Below, piece after piece: positions 46,476-64,000 of a stretch of DNA of 64,000 bases; positions within the stretch are counted from its first letter, which is position 1, and each line of letters opens with the position of its first letter. Made by a program: the position numbers and the translations under genes. The notes below the pieces were generated by a model. The model was given only the letters and a program-made list of their open reading frames with translations, was not told the DNA's origin and did not search any database. This stretch comes from Balanoglossus misakiensis (taxonomy: Eukaryota > Hemichordata), in contig CM082579.2 of assembly GCA_040954595.2 (NCBI GenBank), forward strand, positions 10,664,001 through 10,728,000, read 5' to 3'.

Positions 46476-46710
46476 ATGGGAGCATGGCCCAGTGGGTTTT
46501 CTTTTGCGTACAGTGGTTGGATAGAGTTGTCGGCAATGTATGCGTTCGAGCGGAATCAGTCACGTTGACTAAGTAAAAGTGAAAAAGAATGAATATCTGA
46601 ATGACTTACGATACGATACGATAATGAATTTATATAGCCCCTGGTATCCATGAAAAAAATGTTCACTGCATAGCGCTTTGCAAAGTGTCGCATGAGTATG
46701 CTCTCTCAAA
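46476..46710 (+). mobile_element. Possible tRNA-derived SINE
   Basis: TGGCCCAGTGG matches the Pol III A box (TRGYNNANNNG). About 60 bases on, GCGTTCGAGCGG resembles the B box GGTTCGANNCC. The region continues through ACGATACGATACGATAATGA and ATTTATATAGC, tail words often seen in animal SINEs. The cloverleaf is too decayed for a functional tRNA. Confidence 0.4.
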
Positions 46711-49700
46711 AACCTAGGTCTTAAGTTAAGAGTTAAACACTTGAGTACTTGATGCTGAACGAATGTTATTGGACAGTAGAAGCGACATACGAGAATGAAA
46801 GATCACCATAGGATTTAAGGCGAGTACGTTCTTTCACAATTTGAAGGGGAATTGTGGTCACGGGGTTATTCTCGATTCTAAAGGATGTACATTGTTGAGT
46901 AAATCACAGACAAAGAGAAAAATTCGTTTGTACGAGTGCGCATAACTTTCTGACTACTGCACGTGTAAAGAAGGAAAACATGCAGTCGCTGATAACTGTG
47001 TAAGTGTATAGTTCGCAAATAATGTTCCAACATACATCCCATAAAAAAGTTTTTAAAAGAAACCTTAGTCGAGAATATGAGACAGCCCAGAAAGTATGTA
47101 GTTCCGATTTCAACCACAATGTGTATTATATTGACAAAGTACCTATACCCAGCCACGCCCCATGCACCTATACCCAGCCACGCCCAATGCACCTAACCCA
47201 ACCATCTACTATAGTACCTATATCCACTGGTACCTGCCTGCTTATCTATTACATGTATCAACGTATTTGTTGTTGTAGAACATTGGTGCTATAGACAACT
47301 CGAATAAAGGTTGTGGTTATTAATTTTAACTGTTTTTGCTTTGAGTCTAACCCATTATACTTTGTATAGCGCACTAATAAAGTGCCTAGACACGCAAAGC
47401 TCTGTGCTCATATATCTCGCATGTAAATATTGCAGCAGATAAAACAGGGAAGACAGAGTATTGTACACGTGTCTATGTGTCGCCTTTTTGAAGATACACT
47501 CTTTGTACAAGGTAAACCCCTTATTCTGTTTCTATAAACCTTAATTTGAGATTTCCAAAAGAACCGTTTCCCAGTAGACGTATCTGTGGAAAAAATAGGT
47601 ATTTTATCTGTCAGTTTGGTTTATTACGCTTCTTCCAGATGTTCTGTGGTGTTTGGTATTCGATGGCCGTGATTCCATTAAGAATGTCAAATGATCAGCG
47701 GATTTGGCAATGACATTGGAGCATGTCCGATTTGATAATATGTGTAGACTTCATCCGTGATAAATGTCATGTAAACATCTGCCATAAGCGTACTAGAATA
47801 TTGGTGTTTTATCTGAAGAAAAGTGAATTTTCAATTCTACTAAAACCGAGACAAAATCCATATGGACGATTAATGATTGGACTCGCAGTAAAATTGAAAG
47901 CTGTCGGGAATAAAAAAAAAGTGGTGTCAACACTTCCCTGCAGAGCGTATAACCTTTTCATCACCAAGTCAATTGTTTTCAGTGAGAAGCTTTCAATGAT
48001 GTATTGGAAAATTGGTATTGAAAGACAGGCTGTTTACATGTAGTGCGTGTATTGCGAGTCTTCCATCCACTTTTCAATGCATTAACAAAAAATCCATACA
48101 TACTATTGAATTTATTGCACCATCACTTGGATGACTCCAGTAGAAAATAATTGCATCTACATCGAGTTGTATTTTCACACTTCCGCTATATTTTTCATCA
48201 ACATTATAAAAATCTTTATTGACAGGATTTACCAGTACCTGTGTAACTATGAAGCCAGTGGGCGGTTTGTTGCTGAAAATGTCAAGAATACTTGTGGCAG
48301 CTGCAGCCATCTTGGTGATATCCTGGTCAATCCATAAGTGTGTGGCTTGTGTTGAAGGTTAGAGCATGAAAATTTGAATCGATTCCGCAAAACGCAAAAT
48401 ATTTTCTTTATTTCTCTTTCCCTTATTGATGCATTCTTTGCCATTTTGGTACCTCTTTCGTTTTAGGGTGCAGAATAAGAATTTCAATCTTTAAAATAAA
48501 CATTTCTCTTGTAATTACTGTACTGAGCTCAGAATTCCCTCAAAGTATACATTTTCTGAAAGCTTATAAATATGGGAACGTTTTGGTTACTTCGGTGTGG
48601 GCATTGTCTACCCAACTATCACACAACTATTTAAGTCGACCCCTCTCTTCCTGCCACACCCCGTGAAAATGACCAAAATGTTATCGCTCTGCCAGGTAAA
48701 AGGCCACCTTGAGGGACTGTGGCTGAACTAAATATCAACCTTTGCATCTTCTTTAATCTTTTTATTAGTGACGTAATTTGGACTAACAGTTTATTAAATT
48801 AATTTCCAAGATTAATCATTCTAATTCATTAAATAATTGTGTGTGCTAATTTCATTGCTTGATTAATAGGGGATTTTGTTTAATTTCCACTGCAAGGCAA
48901 AAAAAAGGACAATACATTTTTCTTTTCTGTCATCAAGATTTTTTTTACTCCCTATTACAATAGTACACATTTTTGAGGGCAAACCTAGCAAAAATGATAG
49001 TTATACACATCTTTCTACTTTGCGATATACATTGTATAAGTGTTGGGGCAGAGAAATACGGTGATCCTCATTTTGTATTCGTGGAAACCCTTTCAGTTTT
49101 TCTTCTCTCAAGGTCAACATCGGAATTTGAATTTCATAGTTGAGATAATTCGGCTATCGAGAGTCAACATTTTGCATTGAGCCCCCGTTGCATAGCGACG
49201 GCTGAAGTATTACACCTAAAAATTAAAAAAAATCAGTCTGCTTTCTCAACGTACACCATCGCACACTTATCACACAAAACTGTAAAGATTTTACCATCAT
49301 GAGCTTCAACGCCATATCCCTTACCAATTCATGACATTTTGCGGTCATTTTATTTTTATCGATATATAGACTAATAATTTCAATAATGTTCAGATAAATT
49401 GCTTTTGGAAGGGGCGGCGCTGAAGGTCGTGATGATATCACGTGACATACAATTGAAATACCTCCTCGAACAAGTTTTCCCTGCCTTGTGCTAAAGTGTC
49501 GAGATATCCAGATGAAATTTACGTGAATGCAAGCTGTTGTAACTATCACACAAAGTCTATCTGGGATTTTTGTTAAACCTCTCGGACAATTTTTATGACG
49601 CAATCATTTCCAGGGCAGTGAATTAATCATAATCTGTCGGCTTTAAGATTTTGCTGATGAAAAAACTAAGCCAGATAAAGAAAATCTGAGACACTCTTCT

Positions 49701-51064
49701 TTAGATTATTATGACAATCGCTGGGGCAAATTTCAATAGCCAAGCTTGAACACAGAATTGTCCAGGTGCGGACATGTTATTTTGAAAAAAAAGAGGACAA
49801 AAATTGACTCGAAAATCTTGGGTAATGGTATCTCACATTACCTAACAGAATCTCTCTTCCTCGAGTCAGTACAGTGACATAACTGATTCAGTACGTGACG
49901 TGCAGAGCTGGTATTGTTATGCAAATATATTCACCTTTTCTTCAGACTGTCACTCCCGGCTAATTACGCATACAAGTATTTCGAATCGCACAAACGCGAA
50001 GGTTTTGCATCAGATTGCCACTGTTATGATTTTGGTTAGGGCAATTTTACAGAAAATCTAGTAACAATTTTGTAATCTTCACAAAATACATTGATAGGAG
50101 CATATTCAAAGAAGCTGTTCAGAGATTTTTTGAAAAATTGACCAAAAAATTCCTGCTTTCCTTCTGGATCCTGAATTTGATGTATACATATTTGATTAGT
50201 GAAAATGTTGCATTACTCAATGGAAATGTGCAACTGATATTTGGATTTTTAACCAAGTACCATTGACTATTAATTATTATACTAGTATCTGAAGTTCGAG
50301 TGAGAGTTATATTCTTGATGTTATCAGCACCCCTCAGTTTGTTACATGTATTTGCCTTTGCTGTGGGGGTAACCTGTTGGAAATGAATGAGCAGTTGAAT
50401 AATGGGAAAGAGATTTTAATGACAACCATGACTTTTATAGGAGTAAGTTATCTTTACTCACATGATTTACTGTGATTGGTTAGAAAGGGTCTTTTTATTG
50501 GTGAAGCAACACGGTTGAGTGTTGGTTACTTCCCTTCTCCTCTGACACTCTGTTCTGAAAATCCTTTCTGCAAATGGTTGGCATGGTAACTCTTCCAGTG
50601 CCTACAGCTGAATTAAAGGTAAATGATCACCTCCAATTTACAATACGCCCATATATGGCTGAAATGGCGTATTTGAGTGTTCTAAAGAACGTATGGTGGC
50701 ACTTTTTTTTCGCGTGTGCCACCCACTGAAAATCTGTGATTGGCTAGATCTCAATTTACCATGGCAACTGTAGCTAAATTTTCATAGGTGACCGTATACC
50801 TTTAATGTCAACTTTGTCCAGGATTAGTAGTGAGTCAAGCCCTGCATTGCCAATCAATGTACGTGTAAGAGTGAGCAATGCCAGGGCGCAATTAAGACAG
50901 CACTGGGCGAGTAAAATGACAGATTGGTCGCTATTAGTCCCTTTCAAAAGACAAAACAAGAATTTATGTTGTTGTTCATGTTTACATTTTTACATATCAA
51001 ATACCAGAACAGTTTGACCCCATTTGTTACATATTGTATGCATTGCCATTCACACTGATATATA
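46711..51064. other. Intergenic, no confident gene
   Basis: AT-rich DNA. A short duplicated phrase (ACCTATACCCAGCCACGCCC) lies at 47140-47190. A minus-strand ORF from ATG at 48310 (MAAAATSILDIFSNKPPTGF..., 78 codons) has a strong start context (ACCAAGATGG) and a possible donor after VTQ, but no second exon was found. A TTAA-flanked foldback element lies at 50613-50807. Confidence 0.35.
50613..50807. mobile_element. Small TTAA-flanked foldback element
   Basis: The left end TTAAAGGTAAATGATCACC and the right end GGTGACCGTATACCTTTAA are inverted repeats with a few differences. TTAA at both outer edges could be a target duplication. A related left end (TTAAAGGTATACAGTCACC, then CCCATATATGGCTGA) occurs at 57584, in a HARS intron. 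Confidence 0.5.
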
Positions 51065-51272
51065 CTGTAAAACACTTTATTTTCGCGAGTTGAAATTTTC
51101 GCAATATCGAGAGAGGCCACTGTTTTGCGAGTATTAATTTTCGCGTTCTCTTATTTCATTCACTGCATCGTTATCTTCCAAAAAAATTTACGCAACTTTT
51201 TATTTTCACGCTATTTTGGCTCTCACGAATTTCGCGAAAATTTATTGCTCGCGAAAATAAAGTGTTTTACAG
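51065..51272 (+). mobile_element. TA-flanked CGCG-rich MITE, copy 4
   Basis: Full-length copy (208 bp) with CTGTAAAACACTTTATTTTC at one end and its inverse at the other, TA on both sides. It ends 33 bp before the first visible exon of the unrecognised gene. Confidence 0.9.
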
Positions 51273-51305
51273 TACATTGTATATATACATTTTATTATCT
51301 CAAAG

Positions 51306-54300
51306 ATGATGATGGTGTTCGGTTAGAAGACAAGATGCCACTCAACAGAAGCCTGGCCAAGATGTGCCTTCCCGAAGATGATCCATTTCGCTACAATAGG
51401 TTTACGCAGTGTGCACTTTGGGTTAGTTTTTTTCTTTTATTTCACCAAAATTCAAACCTACAGTGTTTTATTGATTAAACTTCTGGGACGTCAAATTGCA
51501 ATCCACTTCTTGATTGGATGCTTGACAATGACAAAATGCAAACTTTCGATACACTTGTATGATATACTGTAAAAAAAACCTTTATTTTCGCGAGCAATAA
51601 ATTTTCGCGAAATACGCGAGAGCCAAAATAGCGTGAAAATAAAAAGTCGCGTAATTTTTTTTGAAGATAACGATGCAGTAAATGAAATAAGAGAACACGA
51701 AAATTAATACTCGCGAAACAGTGGCCTCTCTCGATATCGTGAAAATTTCAACTCGCGAAAATAAAGTGTTTTACAGTAGTGAACTGTGTATTGAGTATGC
51801 AACTAATCAGTCTTTCGCCGATCATCCAAGGCATTTGGTGCAAAAAAAATAAAGTCTGAAGTTTTTTCCCTCGATCACCACTCAAATCTGCCATAAAATA
51901 TCTCATACCATGCTACTTTCATATTTCACAGAATGTACATTTCTGATTTTGACCCAATGCGACCTGGGTATGAAATAGATGTGTACATTGCACACATGTA
52001 CAGCAATGTTCAGAAAAATGCAGTGTTCCAAATTGACACATTCCTCAGTAATTTTAATCCAGTGTCACCAATGGTTATAGGGCAACTGCTAATTAATAGT
52101 CTTCAAACAATGCACACTCCTTCAAGGAAAACTGATTACCTAGCGTATTAAATTCCTGTGGTTGTACAAAAAAAATACACTCAATCATTCCATAATCAGC
52201 ACACATGTATGTACAAAGCGTATCCTGCAAAATACTGTAAAACACTTTTATTTTCGCGAGTTGAAATTGTCAAGATATCGAGAGAGGCCAGTGTTTCGCG
52301 AGTATTAAAATAATTATAAAAAAATTACGCGACTTTTTATTTCACGCTATTTTGGCTCGCATATTTCGCGAAAATTTATTGCTCGTGAAAATAAAGTGTT
52401 TTACAGTAACCATATTGACACAAGGGTCTGTAACAATGTTCACATTTCAGGGCTGCAATTCACAGAACTAAAACAGTTCTGATGGTCCATGACTGTGTTT
52501 GCTATCGACATGTTAACCTTCAAAAATTCAGCCATTTCCCCCCCCCCCCCCTTAAAGTCTACCAGAAACAGAATTCTCGCAGCATATATCTGTCAGTGTT
52601 TCTCACAAGTAATCTGTGTAATAGAATTCTTGCAATCAATCAGCGATGAAAGGATATTCTTGGAGCCAGTGTGCAACATAGAGAATAATCACAATCAATA
52701 GTCGAGAATTGAATTTGGTTTCTATCATGCTACACAAATATATTTCAATGCTGGCAGTGTGTGAAATACAGAATGTGCAGTTCAATTTGCCCAACTCAAA
52801 TACAATGTCTAATATTTTATCCAGAGGTGATTGACAAAGACCTGATCATTCCTTGTTAATTTGGGTCGAGAATTTCTTAATCGCTTACTACTTACAGGCT
52901 GAAACCTATACTGCACCTTTGTGGGGTTTGTAAAAATACGATGCAAATGACACAAAATTCATTCATCAGTCATTGTGCGTGTTAGTTATCTTCCATAAGC
53001 ATTTCTTAATGTTATTGTAATTTTCACAGAGGTGTGTGAATGCTTAGGTAGGGGAGAGCAAACACATTAGTCCAAGTCTGGATGAGCACGGAACTGAGAG
53101 CATTATAAGCATGATAACTTTGGCTCAGGTGCATAGAGTGTTGCTTTTCATTGTGTATTACCCGTAAATGCAAAGCAACTGTACATTTTGACAACATCTT
53201 GTGTATTTATGATCTGTTAATGTTCTCATCTTGCAAGGAGATTTCTGCATGACGTCAGCAACAGCTAGCTTCCATAATATATGCAATAAATCTGCATTGT
53301 GACTTGAGTTGCCGTCTTAATTTACACCGTCACCAACGACCAGGCACATTAAAACATAGAGGCCAACTTGACAAGTTGACCTGCCAGATCTGTGGCATTT
53401 CAACATGATTTATAGAAGAGGCTTCAATGGATTAATGCAACATGAGAAGCATAGCTTCACATGGCAGTGAGTGACAGCAAACTGCTTTATGAATCATAGT
53501 CTGCAATTGTAAATTACATAGAAAGAAAAATTTTATTTGCTGAGAAATTTTCTCAACTACAGAGATGGGATTTTTTTTTGGGGGGGGGGGGTAAATTACA
53601 TAGAAAAAAAATATTTATTTGCTGATTAATTTTCTCAACTACAGAGATGGGATTATTTTTTTTTTTTTGGGGGGGGGGGGTACTGAAGAAGATTTGATAA
53701 TATATGCCACAGATATGCATAACTGCTACTAAACCTTGAGTGATCCCCAAATAAAGGCCACCAATTCTTAGTTGCTGTTTTCTATTCAAAGACATAAATG
53801 AGCAATGCAGATATAATTTGACAAAAGGTAGTACATTTACCAGGATACCGTTTTCATGATTTCCCATTTACAACAAATACAAAACTCTTCTGTGAATCAT
53901 GTCCATCCATAAGACCTCTGACCACGAGCTATGTCAGTATGAATCAGTGTTTGACAAAAACATATTTTCATAAGTTTGCCCAGAATGGAGCCAAGTTCAT
54001 AGAAAATCTCTTTTGGCTGTTTGGAAATAGGTTTTCTGCGATATGGGATGATTGTAGCAGATTTGAGTGACGATCAAGAAACAAAATGATCTTGATATTG
54101 ATGTTCCCCCACCTTAAGGCACCTTATGTGTCTTTGTTTATTTACATTTTATGTGTTCTTTTAACTAGATGAATCCAGACACACCACTATTCCGTGCACT
54201 CCTAAGGGCGCCAATATGTCTTCCAGAAACTCCAGAACTCAGAGAGACAGTGTTCCCATATTTTCCAAAGAATCAACCGCTTTGTTTACCAACTCCAATG

Positions 54301-54507
54301 ATTAAACTAGCTTTTCAAACAGCAGGCTATCGTCTTGGATCTGATGCAAAGAAGAAGATGGCTTCTATTGGTGAGGGGATGAAAAAAGCCTTCAATGAGA
54401 TGTGGAAACCGGCCAAGATGGCCGACAAAATGATTGACTTCGGAGACATGGAAAGTGACAAAACTGACCAACAAAAAGTGATCAACCCAACAGATAAACT
54501 AAATTAA
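51306..54507 (+). CDS. Unrecognised multi-exon gene, 5' end not found
   Basis: Exons 51306-51408 (ends CA|GTGTGC), 51932-52073 (CACAG|AATG to ATG|GTTATAG) and a last exon from 54169 or just after (ACTAG|ATGAATCC) to the TAA at 54505-54507. Phases agree: 2 at the first junction, 0 at the second. The product contains KMPLNRSLAKMCLPEDDPF, ISDFDPMRPGYEIDVYIAHM, LLRAPICLPETPELRETVF and a lysine-rich C-terminal helix (DAKKKMASIGEGMKKAFNEM). It is proline- and aromatic-rich early on, without a signal peptide or membrane segment in the visible part. The donors GTGTGC and GTTATA are weak, so further exons may exist between 52 and 54 kb. The first visible exon needs an upstream exon ending in phase 1, which was not found. 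MITEs lie on both sides of that exon. The amino-acid texture is convincing; the function is unknown. Confidence 0.55.
51567..51776 (-). mobile_element. TA-flanked CGCG-rich MITE, copy 5
   Basis: Full-length, inverted relative to copy 4. The left end is altered to CTGTAAAAAAAACCTTTATT; the right end GTGTTTTACAG and both flanking TA are intact. It lies in the intron after exon 51306-51408. Confidence 0.9.
52235..52406 (+). mobile_element. TA-flanked CGCG-rich MITE, copy 6 (internal deletion)
   Basis: 172 bp. Both ends and flanking TA are present. The middle, from the TTCGCGTTCTC region to the ATCTTC region, is deleted. Confidence 0.85.
53511..53681. repeat. Tandem duplication ending in T-then-G homopolymers
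   Basis: Two copies of about 80-89 bp. Each runs TAAATTACATAGAAA...CAACTACAGAGATGGGA and ends in a T run followed by 11-12 G. A similar T/G tract occurs at 55591-55618. Confidence 0.75.
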
Positions 54508-54735
54508 TTGAACGGATGAAATGTGGAAACCAAACCAAAAACAATGTTCTAACCAATAAAAAATGACAAAAAATTATTTTCCTACCTACCTATCGTATTT
54601 CTGAAAAGCATGTTATAAGAAACACAATTATTTCTTTTTATCTACCCTGAACATCCATTTTTCAAAATTATTCTTTTTCACTGGAAGTCAGTTTTAAACA
54701 CACAGCATTAATATTTCAATTAAGGTGGCAAAATC

Positions 54736-54741
54736 AATAAA
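54736..54741 (+). promoter_or_regulatory. Poly(A) signal of the unrecognised gene
   Basis: AATAAA about 230 bases after the stop at 54507, in AAATCAATAAAAGTTG. It supports 54169-54507 being a genuine last exon. Confidence 0.5.
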
Positions 54742-56157
54742 AGTTGTGTTAAAGTATGTTGCCTTCAAGTTGTTGTAACTATAACAAGCTGAGGAAAGAA
54801 CTGATATCGACATAAATCTCACCAGAAAACAAATGCAACTGCCAGCACGACATGATCACCAATAAATTTCAGACATTTTGGACTACATTTGTATACGTTA
54901 CAGTAAATCAGAAGGAAGAAATATGACAGGTCAGTGCAGTGTGTGTTTTGCTTAATTGAACAAAATCGTTAACTGTTAAATACGAATTCAGCACAGGAGG
55001 CAGCGAGTAAGGTACTGTCATATAATGATTTGATTTGTACGCAAGATTTTTCTGCAAACCAATAAAAAGTGCCTTGATGAGAGAAATAAAAAAAATAGTG
55101 TCAAGGACATTGTGTTCCAATTTGATCAGCATTTTTCTCATTCAAAAGTGACATAAATGTCTGTCAGTAACAATTTCACTCAATTCTAATAAATCATATA
55201 GACACTCTCTGAAAAGGTTTTGACAAAAAATGGCAGATTGATATTCTAACCATACTGTTAAAGAGAAAACACACAAGGGCTCCTGAGAAATGGATTTTTA
55301 AAAACACAAATCACAAAAAATGCCCTCAAAATACATAAACATTTTCAACATAAATTTGGCACCTACATATATACACACACACATACACATTTTCATTCAT
55401 GTGTACACACACATAATACAGATATACATACATGCAAACAAACAGACAGACTGACAGATCAGCGCATATATGCTATAAACTCCCACTGGTTATACATACA
55501 CATACGAAATAGAAGACAGTCCATACTGATCCAGTCAGTACTGGGTCACTGGCAATGACTTGCAGATTTTCAGTTCCCCGCGCACACAATTTTTTTTTTT
55601 TTTTTTTGGGGGGGGGGGGAAACAAGATAAAGCCATTGAATAAGTACATGAAGGTATGTGTGTGGTTCAAGTTTTTTTGTAGCTGTCATTGGCGCTTTTT
55701 AGAAAAACTTGAATGCTAGACTATCATAGACTAGAAACTGAACAAAGTACCAAACAACTCAATTCCACTTCATACTGCCTCCATTTAACACGTCCCCCTA
55801 AATTGATTGTTCATCTCTTAAGATTGCAACACAATACTCTCGGCTAGCATAGACTACATCAGTGTGCTAAAAACAATGATCATCAAATACACAATAGTTT
55901 ATTTGTTCCTGGTTTATCGTTGACAGAATCGCAAAATATCCCATTTATAGTAGCTGCAGACTTGATACATTGTAGCTTGTCTGGATTTATTGCCATTTAT
56001 TTGGTTTGGACGACTATGCCTTTTTTGTGTGCCGGTACTTGCATTATTGAAATTCAGCACAGCCACAGGTTTCTTGTCGCGAACGCTACAGTTTGTTGAA
56101 GACTGACAATGTAGAAATGGTAGTCATAAAAACAAGTTCATTTTTCTAGTATTAATG
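54742..56157. other. Convergent intergenic region between the unrecognised gene and HARS
   Basis: It holds a fragment of the dispersed repeat beginning near 55096 (GTCAAGGACATTGTGTTCC), CA/TA-rich simple sequence near 55370-55440, and an 18-T/10-G tract near 55591. No coding sequence seen. Confidence 0.45.
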
Positions 56158-56163
56158 TTTATT
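56158..56163 (-). promoter_or_regulatory. Candidate poly(A) signal of HARS
   Basis: AATAAA on the minus strand, about 435 bases past the HARS stop codon. Confidence 0.4.
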
Positions 56164-56595
56164 CATGAGCAAGAACATCTCATAAAGGCTACATATGAGA
56201 TGGCGTGTGAAGATATCCTGTGTGGACATGTTTTGCTGTCCAAGTTGTTTGATGAGCATGTTTCTGAGCAGATGTCAAGACAGGGTTGTTGTGAACCAGA
56301 CCAGAGTAGGCAGACATCACATGTTGAACATGGTGAAGAAAGGAAAAATTGTCTATGAAAAGACAACAGAGTACCGTACATGATTTCAAGATGTATATTG
56401 TCACAGCAGTGGAGTTACCAAATGTAACACGCACAATATAAATTCAGGACAAAGAATTGAGGCATAGGGGAGAGAGATAAAAAGTTGTAAAAATGTCGGA
56501 CAATAAATATATGTCATATTCCAACAAACGCAAATAGTTGTTGTTTAGTTTCTTGTGCCGATTTCGCCAGGATTCTCCTCCAGAAGTCCAATCTA

Positions 56596-63596
<7,001 letters not shown>

Positions 63597-63688
63597 CTGC
63601 AAAGGCAATTACGATGACATCATGACCAACAAAGTTATTATCCACAATAGATACCATCCTTGGTTGATCCTTCTATGGTACGTCCATG

Positions 63689-63828
63689 GACCACTTTGCG
63701 GATAGAATAACGCAGGGGTTTGTGGGACAGTTTGCGTTCTGAGCGCATGCGTTAGCCATGTACTAGACGCTATGCTGAACGCAAATTATACCATCATGCA
63801 TTGCAGATACCCTATCCGCAAAGTGGTC
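63689..63828. mobile_element. 140-bp MITE-like element with 17-bp perfect inverted ends
   Basis: GACCACTTTGCGGATAG at the left and CTATCCGCAAAGTGGTC at the right are exact inverted repeats. The interior holds further partial dyads (TTTGCGTT...AACGCAAA). It is upstream of the first visible HARS exon. No clear target duplication. Confidence 0.6.
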
Positions 63829-64000
63829 TATGATCATATGTGTGGAACATATTTGTACAGTAGCGTACAATGTAACCAATATTTCTTTGAATATACCAGT
63901 ACAGCTTCTATGGCAAGTGCATGGAGTCTGGGGGAATTCAGCTTGTGACTTGAATCAGAATTACCTCAAGCAAAAATCAGTCCTGGGATCATGGAATGCC

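Noticed and set aside
46476-46556. Functional tRNA gene
   Set aside because: Box sequences are present, but the arms do not pair as a cloverleaf; more like a SINE head.
56155-56434. Overlapping ORFs on both strands near the HARS 3' end
   Set aside because: They coincide with the HARS 3' UTR, lack motifs and have no supporting signals.

Overview
The window is a piece of an animal nuclear genome: intron-rich genes with GT/AG junctions, poly(A) signals, families of inverted-repeat elements and a long satellite. The gene content (Inturned, a KCTD8/12/16-type BTB protein, cytosolic histidyl-tRNA synthetase) and the compact spacing suggest a marine invertebrate, perhaps a deuterostome such as a hemichordate or lancelet. 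That placement is an inference. Exons were built by hand from splice sites, reading-frame phase and family resemblance.

Layout. 1-1063 (+): 3' end of a membrane protein with a GCC2/GCC3-type cysteine-rich ectodomain, one membrane segment and a tyrosine-containing tail. 2241-3636 (+): a small secreted cysteine-rich gene with TATA box, three exons and poly(A) signal, but an in-frame TAG at codon 38. 4116-5014: a Harbinger-like inverted-repeat element. About 6687-20382: a 13.7-kb array of an AT-rich monomer of about 88 bp with higher-order repeats. 20383-21794: a dispersed repeat abutting the satellite. 23748-38537 (-): a complete Inturned (INTU) gene in 18 exons, whose first intron holds a 2,051-bp inverted-repeat transposon. 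41257-42045 (+): a single-exon KCTD8/12/16-type gene. 42-51 kb: mostly gene-free. 51306-54507 (+): an unrecognised gene of at least three exons. 56596-63596 (-): thirteen exons of cytosolic histidyl-tRNA synthetase; its N-terminus lies beyond the window.

The genes show no operon-like linkage. INTU (planar polarity and ciliogenesis), the KCTD protein (probable receptor auxiliary subunit) and HARS (translation) are unrelated in function. A TA-flanked MITE family with TTTTCGCGAG-like termini (eight copies) is scattered through the introns of INTU, HARS and the unrecognised gene.

Most unusual content: the satellite with its segment-specific higher-order periods and hairpin-forming monomer; the transposon in INTU intron 1, which carries subterminal CAAAGCTT-like motif arrays, an 87-bp inverted repeat and what looks like a captured promoter with a two-exon mini-gene; and the apparently disabled secreted-protein gene. 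I found no CRISPR array, prokaryotic operon or rRNA, and no confident tRNA gene.
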